A program made the translations under genes and the position numbers. The notes beneath the pieces were generated by a model. The model worked only from the letters and a program-made list of their open reading frames with translations. It searched no databases and was not told where the DNA came from. Positions 35,376 to 37,753 of a stretch of DNA of 64,000 bases are shown here, piece by piece. Every line of letters begins with the position of its first letter. Position 1 is the first letter of the stretch. Origin of the DNA: Serripes groenlandicus (Eukaryota > Mollusca > Bivalvia > Cardiida > Cardiidae); assembly GCA_031761405.1 (NCBI GenBank), contig JASEVX010000001.1, positions 26,202,261 to 26,266,260 on the forward strand, read 5' to 3'.

Positions 35376-35909
35376 CCCAGAAAATAAATAAATGTAGTGC
35401 ACTTTTCCCCACAATATCTTCAACTCTTTCAATTGCTCAATGTATATCACTGTTTTCTCTAAAAAATTAAAGAAGGCGATTCTAAGCCCTTTCCCAATTA
35501 TAGAAACATGCTGATGCATAGAATTAAACAGCCTTTGAAAACATTGTGGCAAAAGAAGGAATTGCTAAAAACGATAAATTTCTCCTTTTCCACGATGTTT
35601 TCAACTCTTTTCAATTTTGATACTTTTGTTTATGGAGATTTTTATCTGCATGTTTTCTAAGTCGTCTGCTGCAGATTTAAAGGTCAATTGAAACGCACTT
35701 TTTCCATTGTATTTTATTGTGACCTTTACTTTTATAATAACAACTGCGTAAAAATTGTCACTCAATTATTTGAGTGGTTAAAATATCAAATATCATTTTC
35801 GTAAGACGGTTACTACGGGATCGTTCTTCCAGAGGACGTATATATTTGTAAAAATCTTACCTCCGTTCAATCCTCGGTCCCACGCTGTTACAATACTCGT
35901 GTAAGACCT
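4651..35909 (-). CDS. Jagged/Serrate-type Notch ligand, 22 exons, 5' end missing
   Basis: Jagged ligands are single-pass membrane proteins that bind and activate Notch on neighbouring cells. Exons on the minus strand are 35861-35909, 25843-25951, 24858-25006, 24327-24387, 23018-23151, 22707-22823, 21977-22090, 20790-21017, 19936-19985, 19013-19186, 18444-18582, 17699-17863, 16437-16550, 15326-15439, 12920-13033, 11315-11459, 10457-10542, 9851-10089, 9011-9286, 7678-7809, 6178-6316 and 4651-5141. They total 3,339 nt (1,112 codons plus stop), all with GT/AG borders and matching phases. Domains by residue of this partial protein: MNNL end and linker 1-57, DSL about 58-100, EGF1-16 about 103-725, cysteine-rich VWFC-like region about 730-830, transmembrane helix about 953-975, tail of about 137 residues ending EVIV. 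Sixteen EGF repeats plus VWFC separate Jagged/Serrate from Delta. Human JAG1 has 1,218 residues, so roughly 130 N-terminal residues are missing here. No frameshift or stop was seen in the exons. Confidence 0.95.
5282..5830. repeat. Tandem repeat, unit about 179 bp
   Basis: Two near-identical units begin at 5282 and 5461. Each is built from shorter related blocks containing CCATGTCTGAAACATAAA and GTAAAGCGGTCAC. Degraded copies continue to about 5830. It fills most of the last Jagged intron. Confidence 0.85.
6178..6316 (-). CDS. Jagged exon: juxtamembrane region, second part
   Basis: This 139-bp exon (phase 0 in, phase 1 out) encodes [20 protein letters not shown] and [19 protein letters not shown]. 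It matches JAG1 around IKEITDKIIDLVSKRDGN and LIAAVAEVRV. The donor gtttgt is non-consensus after the GT, but no better site keeps the frame. Confidence 0.9.
6394..6588. mobile_element. TTAA-type hairpin MITE copy
   Basis: It starts TTAACCCTTTCCCACAT and ends GTGGGAAAGGGTT. The inner hairpin GAGAAATTGCTC/GAGCAATT is present. Confidence 0.8.
6679..6907. mobile_element. TTAA-type hairpin MITE copy
   Basis: TTAACCGTTCCCATAT at the left pairs with TGTGGGAAAGGATTAA at the right, with TTAA on both sides. Confidence 0.8.
7158..7470 (+). mobile_element. tRNA-derived SINE
   Basis: The tRNA-like head reads CCCGGTAGCTCAGTCGATAG with box B GTTCGAACCCC. The body ends in GCCGCCGTGATATGACTG and TTGAAAACGGC, then an AATC/AATA-rich tail. 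Confidence 0.75.
7678..7809 (-). CDS. Jagged exon: juxtamembrane region, first part
   Basis: This 132-bp phase 0-0 exon encodes [16 protein letters not shown], then [17 protein letters not shown]. It matches the JAG1 segment GLTTEHICSELRNL followed by YSIYIACEPS. The donor is gtatgt and the acceptor ttatatttcag. Confidence 0.92.
8000..8530. repeat. Minisatellite, 56-bp unit, about 9 copies
   Basis: The motif ATGGGCCATG recurs at 8055, 8111, 8167, 8223, 8279, 8335, 8391 (as ATTGGCC), 8447 and 8505. The spacing is 56 bp until the last step. It lies in a Jagged intron. Confidence 0.9.
8634..8870 (+). mobile_element. tRNA-derived SINE
   Basis: The head CGCCTCGTTGGTGTAG and box B GGTTCGATTCCC are followed by an inner block with CTAGTACTACTACTGGTAAC and a tail with CGCCGTGATATGGCTG and GAAAGCGGCGT. 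Confidence 0.72.
9011..9286 (-). CDS. Jagged exon: rest of cysteine-rich region
   Basis: This 276-bp phase 0-0 exon starts [11 protein letters not shown] (JAG1: VWCGPRPC). It carries [23 protein letters not shown] and [15 protein letters not shown], matching the JAG1 segment from the VWFC end to CANITFTFNKE. The donor is gtacgt. Confidence 0.93.
9287..9850. other. Jagged intron with nothing recognised
   Basis: An AT-rich intron between the VWFC exons. No repeat, RNA gene or further exon is visible. Confidence 0.6.
9851..10089 (-). CDS. Jagged exon: EGF16 and start of VWFC region
   Basis: This 239-bp exon (phase 1 in, phase 0 out) encodes EGF16 ([30 protein letters not shown]). It continues into a cysteine-rich segment with [26 protein letters not shown] and KVTCSE, resembling the VWFC-like part of Jagged (CNTCQCLNGRIAC in JAG1). 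The donor is taken as gtacac, which is weaker than most in this gene. Confidence 0.92.
10332..10385 (-). mobile_element. tRNA-like SINE head fragment
   Basis: On the minus strand GCGGGTTCGATTCCCGGCCG, a box B-like sequence, lies beside GGGAGATC. Only the head is recognisable. Confidence 0.4.
10457..10542 (-). CDS. Jagged exon: end of EGF15
   Basis: This 86-bp exon (phase 2 in, phase 1 out) completes EGF15 with [18 protein letters not shown] and FSGTDCRV. Its acceptor (ttttactttgcag) lies only about 28 bp from a TTAA-type MITE at 10570. Confidence 0.94.
10570..10795. mobile_element. TTAA-family hairpin MITE copy near an exon
   Basis: Left end CTTTTTCCCACATACAGCC, right end TACGTGGGAAAGGGTAA, with the inner GCAGCAGACG blocks. 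It lies about 28 bp on the intron side of the acceptor of exon 10457-10542. Confidence 0.75.
11315..11459 (-). CDS. Jagged exon: EGF14 and start of EGF15
   Basis: This 145-bp exon (phase 1 in, phase 2 out) encodes EGF14 ([27 protein letters not shown]) and the start of EGF15 ([10 protein letters not shown], whose last cysteine codon is split by the intron). JAG1 has the same FTCVCKEGWEGPIC and NTNDCSPHPC pattern. The donor is gtaatg. Confidence 0.94.
11501..11990. mobile_element. Second TTAA MITE family copy, split by a SINE
   Basis: The left part TTAACTCTTTCAACGCC and the right part with CAGGTGAGACAGCTCG and GGCGCTGTAA match the intact element at 52195-52415. The SINE at 11549-11820 interrupts them. 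Confidence 0.7.
11549..11820 (+). mobile_element. Full-length tRNA-derived SINE with target-site duplication
   Basis: The head CCGGGTAGCTCAATTGGTAG with box B GGTTCGATACCC resembles a tRNA-Thr (anticodon position CGT). The tail is GCCGTGATATGACC, GTTGAAAGCGGCGTTAAAC and (CAAA)n. The 12-bp duplication TTCTATTTTCAA lies at 11537-11548 and 11821-11832. The central CGTGATAT...GCGGCGTTAAAC block resembles what I recall as the conserved Meta-type SINE domain. Confidence 0.85.
12050..12185. mobile_element. Fragment of TTAA-type hairpin MITE
   Basis: The right half is recognisable (TTTTCAAAAGTCGTCTGATG, then AAAAAGCG), with a degenerate left end. Confidence 0.45.
12920..13033 (-). CDS. Jagged exon: EGF13
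   Basis: This 114-bp phase 1-1 exon encodes [16 protein letters not shown] and [16 protein letters not shown]. The RDSHCDS start is typical of one Jagged EGF repeat. Acceptor ttggtttcccag, donor gtaagt. Confidence 0.95.
13140..14010. repeat. Complex fold-back (multiple inverted repeats) element
   Basis: TTATTTGGTCTGTTACTGAC (about 13252) pairs with an inverted copy at 13366-13387. The block ending at the CGACCACCTTTCATGA segment near 13405 pairs with TCATGAAAGGTGGTTGATG near 13629. GGCGCCAAA-containing arms near 13490 pair with 13965. The arms enclose AATAGGGGGT sequences. No coding frame was recognised. Confidence 0.7.
14372..14602. mobile_element. TTAA-type hairpin MITE copy
   Basis: It starts TTAACCCTTTCTCACATACA and ends GTATGTTCGAAAGGGTT, with inner AAATTGCTCATAATGA. 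Confidence 0.75.
15326..15439 (-). CDS. Jagged exon: EGF12
   Basis: This 114-bp phase 1-1 exon encodes [16 protein letters not shown] and [16 protein letters not shown]. The donor is gtgagt. The usual Ser/Thr before the third cysteine is Asn here, so no O-fucose site is expected in this repeat. Confidence 0.95.
15780..15970 (-). mobile_element. tRNA-derived SINE
   Basis: On the minus strand GGTGGTAAGAGCGTCCCTC and box B GGGTTCGATCCCC are followed by a body with ACCAGTGACACTGGTT. Confidence 0.6.
16130..16415 (-). repeat. Dispersed repeat of unknown class, SINE-like
   Basis: It contains TTTTACGTGCCCGGTGTATA, a phrase I recall from mollusc repeats, and GTTTGAGCCCC-like sequence at the right. 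It yields an open frame on the minus strand that looks spurious. Confidence 0.4.
16437..16550 (-). CDS. Jagged exon: EGF11
   Basis: This 114-bp phase 1-1 exon encodes [16 protein letters not shown] and [16 protein letters not shown], a calcium-binding-type EGF with an O-fucose-type CQNSGTC. The donor is gtaagt. Confidence 0.95.
16551..17501. other. Jagged intron, nothing recognised
   Basis: Apart from a few AT-rich open frames no element or gene stands out before the duplicated exon end at 17502. Confidence 0.5.
17502..17540 (-). pseudogene. Partial duplicate of the EGF10 exon end with its splice donor
   Basis: About 38 bp matches the 3' end of the EGF10 exon and its donor at 17693-17731 at roughly 34 of 38 positions. 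In the same frame it would encode DITGDFCHK before gtaagtgcag. A TGA lies about 10 codons upstream in that frame, and the rest of the exon and an acceptor are absent. It is therefore most likely a dead tandem duplicate, though the donor itself is intact. Confidence 0.7.
17699..17863 (-). CDS. Jagged exon: EGF10 with long first loop
   Basis: This 165-bp phase 1-1 exon encodes [17 protein letters not shown], then [12 protein letters not shown] and [16 protein letters not shown]. The long insert between the first two cysteines, with an ISS(N/E)xCGxHG motif, is particular to Jagged/Serrate EGF10 and helps fix the family. The last 38 bp including the donor recur 191 bp away in the downstream intron (see findings). 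Confidence 0.96.
18444..18582 (-). CDS. Jagged exon: EGF9
   Basis: This 139-bp exon (phase 0 in, phase 1 out) encodes [17 protein letters not shown] and [19 protein letters not shown]. The loop between the fifth and sixth cysteines reads SEAYMGKNC, without the usual glycine at the turn. The donor is gtaagt. Confidence 0.94.
19013..19186 (-). CDS. Jagged exon: end of EGF7 and EGF8
   Basis: This 174-bp phase 0-0 exon completes EGF7 ([14 protein letters not shown]) and encodes EGF8 ([16 protein letters not shown], then [14 protein letters not shown]). The donor is gtaaaa and the acceptor attttattttag. Confidence 0.94.
19936..19985 (-). CDS. Jagged exon: first half of EGF7
   Basis: This 50-bp exon (phase 1 in, phase 0 out) encodes [17 protein letters not shown] and splices at gtaagt into the next exon, which begins DLIADYYC. 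The two halves join into one normal six-cysteine EGF repeat. Confidence 0.92.
20060..20345 (+). mobile_element. Degenerate tRNA-derived SINE
   Basis: The head CCGAGACAGCTCAGTCAGT and a body with TGGTGATTGACAAATGTAA and GCCAGTTGCCTGAGAAGAAA parallel the SINE at 7158. The tail has GCCGTGATTTAACTG. Confidence 0.65.
20790..21017 (-). CDS. Jagged exon: EGF5 and EGF6
   Basis: This 228-bp phase 1-1 exon encodes two full EGF repeats. One begins [16 protein letters not shown] and the other [16 protein letters not shown]. Both have calcium-binding-type starts (D-x-(N/D)-E-C) and O-fucose-type C2-C3 segments. It is the only exon here holding two complete repeats. Confidence 0.95.
21171..21368. mobile_element. 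Degenerate TTAA-family hairpin MITE
   Basis: The inner hairpin GTGAAATTGCTCAAAACGAG is clear, but the terminal CCCTTT ends are lost. Confidence 0.5.
21977..22090 (-). CDS. Jagged exon: EGF4
   Basis: This 114-bp phase 1-1 exon encodes [18 protein letters not shown] and [16 protein letters not shown]. The CRHGGTC segment fits the O-fucose consensus C2-x4-(S/T)-C3. The donor is gtaaat. Confidence 0.95.
   Translation of the reverse strand, partial: KMTHVRAALVVMAVRAWIPIQGSSVIVSRDGLVQIVQ
22091..22706. other. Jagged intron, nothing recognised
   Basis: AT-rich, without a repeat or coding exon that can be supported. Confidence 0.5.
22707..22823 (-). CDS. Jagged exon: EGF3
   Basis: This 117-bp phase 1-1 exon encodes one EGF repeat, [16 protein letters not shown] followed by [16 protein letters not shown], with six cysteines. 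JAG1 EGF3 has the same DLNYC start and SGPNCEI end. The donor is gtaaga. Confidence 0.95.
23018..23151 (-). CDS. Jagged exon: end of EGF1 and EGF2
   Basis: This 134-bp exon completes EGF1 ([13 protein letters not shown]) and encodes EGF2 ([13 protein letters not shown] and [14 protein letters not shown]). It closely matches the JAG1 segment CQYGWQGLYCDKCIPHPGC. The acceptor is ttgatcttgtag, and a GC-rich MITE begins about 21 bp into the adjoining intron. Confidence 0.95.
23173..23436. mobile_element. GC-rich long-inverted-repeat MITE
   Basis: It starts TGAGACGTCCCAAGAGAAAA and ends in the inverse TGTTGGTTTTCTCGTGGGAC. Arms include CTCTGCGTAATGTATCGACC. A related repeat is, from memory, common in dreissenid and venerid bivalves. 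It begins about 21 bp from a Jagged splice acceptor. Confidence 0.7.
23795..23870. mobile_element. Left-end fragment of TTAA-type MITE
   Basis: TTAACCCTTTCACACACTCG with the CCAGCAGACGAG block. The right half is missing and the next copy begins at once. Confidence 0.5.
23871..24062. mobile_element. TTAA-type hairpin MITE copy
   Basis: Ends TTAACCCTTTCCCACATACG and TATGAGAAAGGGTTAA, with TTAA on both sides. Confidence 0.8.
24190..24300. mobile_element. Fragment of TTAA-type MITE
   Basis: The inner ACAATGTGGTAAATTGCAC and the right block TGCTGCAGAGGC are recognisable. It ends 26 bp from exon 24327-24387. Confidence 0.5.
24327..24387 (-). CDS. Jagged exon: first half of EGF1
   Basis: This 61-bp exon (phase 1 in, phase 2 out) encodes [19 protein letters not shown], matching ICRQGCSPKHGSCKLPGDC of JAG1 EGF1. 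The donor is gtaagt. The short EGF1 exon is also a vertebrate Jagged feature. Confidence 0.95.
24858..25006 (-). CDS. Jagged exon: DSL domain
   Basis: This 149-bp exon carries almost the whole DSL domain, the part of the ligand that contacts Notch EGF11. It contains [33 protein letters not shown] and GAEC, with all six cysteines. In the receptor-facing loop it reads [10 protein letters not shown] where JAG1 reads RPRDDFFGHY (see findings). Acceptor tccattacag, donor gtaggg. Confidence 0.97.
25145..25300 (-). mobile_element. SINE fragment (body and tail)
   Basis: On the minus strand the sequence matches the body and ATATAACTGAAAT-type tail of the tRNA-Ser-like SINEs. The tRNA head is lost. 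Confidence 0.5.
25429..25658. mobile_element. TTAA-type hairpin MITE copy
   Basis: TTAACCCTTTCCCACATACA at the left and AATAGAAAGGGTTAA at the right, with TTAA flanks. It belongs to the subtype with an inner ATGGATAACCTATGAC block. Confidence 0.85.
25843..25951 (-). CDS. Jagged exon: MNNL-DSL linker
   Basis: This 109-bp exon (phase 1 in, phase 2 out) encodes the linker with [20 protein letters not shown] and a [11 protein letters not shown] segment. It aligns with [20 protein letters not shown] and the following residues of human JAG1. The donor is gtatag. The codon split across the next junction gives YRIRVICD, entering the DSL domain. Confidence 0.93.
26124..26353. mobile_element. TTAA-type hairpin MITE copy
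   Basis: Ends TTAACCCTTTCCCTCATACG and TATGAGGGAAAGGATTAA. Inner hairpin GAAATTGCTCGTATTGAGC. Confidence 0.85.
26534..27009. mobile_element. TTAA-type hairpin MITE split by a SINE
   Basis: The left half ends in TTGTGGCAAAAGGA and the right half resumes with the same 14 bp after the SINE at 26662-26887. The outer ends are worn. Confidence 0.8.
26662..26887 (-). mobile_element. tRNA-Ser-like SINE inserted in a MITE
   Basis: On the minus strand the head GGAATCCGCTGTGGTCGAGT has a long variable arm (tRNA-Ser/Leu-like) and box B GGGTTCGATCCCC. Target-site duplications of 14 bp lie at 26648-26661 and 26888-26901. The tail is ATGA-repeat on the left. Confidence 0.88.
27314..27545. mobile_element. 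TTAA-type hairpin MITE copy
   Basis: TTAACATTTTTACACATACA at the left, TGTGGGAAAGGTTTAA at the right. Confidence 0.75.
27539..27932. mobile_element. Second-family MITE split by a first-family MITE
   Basis: The left part has TAACTCTTTTGCTGCC and CAGGTGAGACAAGCCC. The right part (27850-27932) has AACATTGAGTGGTCC and GGCATTGAAAAGGGTTAA. Between them lies a first-family copy. Confidence 0.6.
27630..27848. mobile_element. TTAA-type hairpin MITE nested in another MITE
   Basis: It starts TTAACCCTTTCCCTCATACG. Inner hairpin GAAATTGCACGTTTTGTGC. The right end is cut short after AAAAAGCGTC. Confidence 0.75.
28076..28336. mobile_element. Third MITE family, intact, 261 bp
   Basis: The ends are 28-bp inverted repeats beginning GGGTCCAATTACACCAACCT and closing with GTTGATTGAATTGGACCC. 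An internal (AATACTT)n run is present. Confidence 0.8.
28495..28618. mobile_element. Truncated TTAA-type MITE
   Basis: Only the right half remains, with CTGCTGCAGATTTGTTG and TGTGGGAAAGGGTTAA. Confidence 0.6.
29209..29410. mobile_element. TTAA-type hairpin MITE copy
   Basis: TTAACACTTTCCTACATACA to ATATGAGAGGAAGTGTTAA, with matching changes in both ends. Confidence 0.75.
29450..29577. mobile_element. Internally deleted TTAA-type MITE
   Basis: TAGACGCTTTCTGACGCC and TCGTCTGCTGCAGATTT remain around a deleted centre, followed by a short (TTTAGTAG)n run. Confidence 0.5.
29608..30476. other. Intronic AT-rich stretch, nothing recognised
   Basis: No repeat family or exon can be supported here before the small frame at 30477. 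Confidence 0.5.
30477..30647 (+). CDS. Small open frame, 56 residues, one hydrophobic helix
   Basis: The frame starts [16 protein letters not shown] after aaaATGG. It contains a hydrophobic stretch ([15 protein letters not shown]) followed by KR and ends LHH. A CAG|gtaatt donor lies at 30551, so it could instead be a first exon of 25 codons. No family is recognised and chance is quite possible. Confidence 0.2.
   Translation: MAYSYLCVKIARGTKGLKHILAVLQVIIDLVIIIVICTCFKRQGTAISANAHRLHH
30838..31110 (-). mobile_element. tRNA-derived SINE
   Basis: On the minus strand the head carries box B GAGTTCGAACCTA near 31070. The body has CACGCGTCATTC and the tail CGCTGTGATATGACTGAAAT and GACGGCGTTAAATCCC. 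Confidence 0.7.
31371..31615. mobile_element. GC-rich MITE copy (left of a pair)
   Basis: TGAGCCGGCCCAAGGGAAAA at the left, GATACATTACGCAGATG near the right. The right end is cut off by the next copy. Confidence 0.65.
31616..31849. mobile_element. GC-rich MITE copy (right of a pair)
   Basis: TGAGCCGTTCCAGGAGAAAA to TTGGTTTTCTCATGGAGCGA, with the same inner blocks as 34762-35025. Confidence 0.7.
32241..32340. repeat. Minisatellite, 23-bp unit, about 4 copies
   Basis: CATCCG(G/A)TAACTTGTTGTA repeats at 32245, 32268, 32291 and 32314. Confidence 0.85.
32472..32736. repeat. Dispersed repeat, paired with 45824-46072
   Basis: It shares TACGCCAAATAC, GTATATATAGGATGCACTG and TTTTGTCCGGGCCCGATT with the other copy in the same orientation. 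The class is unknown. Confidence 0.7.
32939..33168. mobile_element. TTAA-type hairpin MITE copy
   Basis: TTAACCCTTTCCCTCATATA to TATGAGGGAAAGGGTTAA, with a strong inner hairpin GAAATTGCACAAAACGTGC. Confidence 0.88.
33596..33805 (-). mobile_element. tRNA-derived SINE
   Basis: Minus-strand head GGAATCAGTCGTGGCCGACT, box B AAGGTTCGATCCC, body TTTACCCAGTGATCATG, tail on the left. Confidence 0.7.
34385..34650 (-). mobile_element. tRNA-derived SINE
   Basis: Minus-strand head CGATGTTGTAGTGGTAGAGC and box B GCGGGTTCAATCCCC. The inner block has CCAGTAGTACTGGTAAC and a (GACT)n run. The tail CACGGCG lies on the left. Confidence 0.72.
34762..35025. mobile_element. GC-rich MITE, near complete
   Basis: TGAGCCATCCCGCGAGCAAA pairs with TTGGTTTTCTCGCGGGACGG and CTCA. 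Inner blocks include CAGCCTGCGCAGTCCGCG. Confidence 0.8.
35225..35338 (-). mobile_element. SINE fragment cut off by a poly-C run
   Basis: It contains tail and body blocks (AGCCGTTTTCAACATTATTT, ATATCACGGCGACTG, GATCCCTTGGTAAA). Poly-C follows at 35340. Confidence 0.55.
35340..35372. repeat. Poly-C run of 33 bases
   Basis: An uninterrupted run of C, then T and five more C. Its length may be inaccurate in any assembly. Confidence 0.95.
35480..35678. mobile_element. TTAA-family hairpin MITE, worn ends
   Basis: TAAGCCCTTTCCCAATTATA at the left. Inner ACATTGTGGCAAAAG. The right end stops after GTCTGCTGCAGATTT. Confidence 0.65.
35861..35909 (-). CDS. Jagged exon: end of MNNL domain
   Basis: This 49-bp exon starts in phase 0 after a tatattttcag acceptor and ends in phase 1 at a gtaaga donor. 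It reads [16 protein letters not shown], matching the end of the Jagged MNNL (C2-like) domain, where human JAG1 has RSYTLLVEAWDSSND. Vertebrate JAG1 has a similarly tiny exon at this place. It is the most 5' Jagged exon found in the window. Confidence 0.88.
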
Positions 35910-36145
35910 CTGAAAATATATAAATGGATACGATGATGTCACAAGGTAAAACAACTAGATTTCGTTGAGTGTCTTCGGAATTTGCCTACTACATATATAG
36001 CTTGGTCGATAGTAGTGAGTTATCGTTCCTAACTAGGTGGCGCAATGAGTCCCGGTCCATCATTCGGATTACTTCAATTGATATCCCACACAAAACAAAG
36101 CAAAGTTACTTCCGTGTTTTATAAAATCAATTAAAACTTCTTAAA

Positions 36146-36423
36146 ATGCCGTCTACTTGTATTTTTGAAGAAGAATTCACGGTAAAAAACTCCACGACCC
36201 AGACTGATGAGGTGCCAATGTTTTCAATTGAGAAATTTTCTTCAAACAATGAATTATTACATTTTTATACCGGTCTGGAGTCATATATACTAAATTTATG
36301 TTTGTGTTGCATTCACTGGGACCTGCTGCGTACTGTTTAAAGTATATATATTTTCAAATAGCAGGTGTATCTATTGAAAATCAGATGTTCATGACTTTGA
36401 TGAAGTTACGGCGATATTTCTGA
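36146..36423 (+). pseudogene. Broken DDE transposase fragment (HTH_Tnp_4 / DDE_Tnp_4 type)
   Basis: One frame reads TTQTDEVPMFSIEKF and HFYTGLESYI. A shift near 36285 leads to FMFVLHSLGPAAYCLKYIYF and ENQMFMTLMKLRRYF, then a stop. The QTD...FYTGL...LGPAA...F(M/L)TL(M/V)KLR pattern is, from memory, that of the region before the catalytic core of DDE_Tnp_4 transposases (ISL2EU/IS4EU and THAP-linked elements). The N-terminal THAP and the catalytic core are missing. Confidence 0.6.
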
Positions 36424-36605
36424 ATGTCTAATTAGACAATAGATAATCAAATTTTGCAAATGTCTAATGTCTAATTAGACATTCAAATATATTTTTTCAA
36501 TGTCTAATGCTCTGCCAACTTCACACACTTTAAACTAAACTAATCTGCCAAGTCTGGTGTTTGTAGTTGACAATTAAAGGTTTTAAAAAAAATGTTTGTG
36601 CTCTT

Positions 36606-36750
36606 TAACCATTTCCCACATACAACTAATTTACAGCAGACAACTTTGAACATATTTTGTCAAAAAATGGAAAATCTCTATAATTGAATGGATAACCAAT
36701 GACTATAAGTGGAAAACATTGTGGCCAAAGGTGAAATTTCTCATCATGTA
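36606..36750. mobile_element. Left half of a TTAA-type MITE
   Basis: TTAACCATTTCCCACATACA and the ATGGATAACCAATGAC block. The right half is absent. Confidence 0.6.
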
Positions 36751-37159
36751 TCACTCAAGATTTATCATCAGACTGTGTCTAGTGTATGGGTCATTGGTTT
36801 GATCCTCTACTTTGCAACTGTTATGTATTTTATGAAAATAACTTTTATCTCAAGCGGGCTGGAGGAACTTTCAGGTGTTCATCCATGTTTTATTGTATTC
36901 ATGTAGGCATTGACTATTGGGGCTCGAATCGACACTTGTGAGGGGTCGGGAACATTGTCAGTTCAAGATATTTGCTACAACGATTCATATTTTCATACAA
37001 GATATTATTAAAAATAATAAAGTACACCAATTTCCATGTGTATATGTTATTTTGTGTTTTTATTTCTGCAATATGAACTTTGCTTTCAATTAAAATAAAC
37101 GCAATGTAAATGGAACATTGAATTTTAGAACATTGTACATGTACACATCCCCGCTAGCA

Positions 37160-37225
37160 TCTATATGTTAGGCCAATAGGTAGTGCACTGGATTACTGAT
37201 CCAGGGGTATTCAGTTGAAACCCCT
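37160..37225 (+). mobile_element. tRNA-like SINE fragment
   Basis: GGCCAATAGGTAGTGCACTG with a box B-like GGTATTCAGTTGAAACCCC lies on the plus strand. Confidence 0.4.
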
Positions 37226-37279
37226 TTGCGTCTGGAAGTCGCGTTATGAAAATTTTGATTTCTTTCGTAGGACACTAAT
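37168..37279 (-). pseudogene. Second exon of SAP-domain protein fragment
   Basis: After the acceptor tttttttcag the frame continues the SAP domain as LVSYERNQNFHNATSRR, from the phase 2 donor of exon 37653-37753. It then runs into a stop within tRNA-like SINE sequence. The natural exon end may be an earlier donor, or the gene may be cut short here. Confidence 0.5.
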
Positions 37280-37652
37280 CTGAAAAAAATGCAAAAACGT
37301 TTTAGAGTTACTTTTACATTAAAAATACACAGCGGTACTAATACATTAGCAACCAAAAACGCCGATAAAACGATATATGAAAGTACCCCACCCGCTAACG
37401 GCAACACAAGCGAATGTGTGAAACAAACGAAAAAGCAATTATTTTATTAATTCATTATCTTTTTTTATAAAATATTAATAGGAAAAAGAAAGAAAAATAT
37501 ATTTCATAGTTCAAAACTACGCTTAACGCCCAATATATAAAGCAATATAACTTTTAAAAGTTACCAAAATCGTGTTCAGATTCTCCGCGACGGCATTTTA
37601 CTTTCGTTATCAAACAATGTTTTTTTCTTCGAATTACAGGAAATTTACGTAC

Positions 37653-37753
37653 CTTTCAACCAATTCATTCTTTCGACCAGAAAGTTTAGCACCTCTACTT
37701 TTTAATTCTGCCTTCAATTCTGGAATTGTTAACAATCCGAATTTGGATTCCAT
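37653..37753 (-). CDS. First exon of a SAP-domain protein, probably transposon-borne
   Basis: The frame begins MESKFGLLTIPELKAELKSR and continues GAKLSGRKNELVER to a gtacgt donor in phase 2. The pattern L-x(3)-ELK-x-ELK-x-RG-x(2)-L-x-GRK-x-ELVERL is a classic SAP motif, a short DNA-binding helix pair. It converges on the plus-strand transposase fragment at 36146-36423. That fits ISL2EU/IS4EU elements, whose second gene (often SAP plus YqaJ-like nuclease in invertebrates) accompanies the transposase. No nuclease domain is visible here. Confidence 0.6.

Noticed and set aside
35340..35380. Poly-Gly coding stretch
   Set aside because: It is the reverse reading of a poly-C run.
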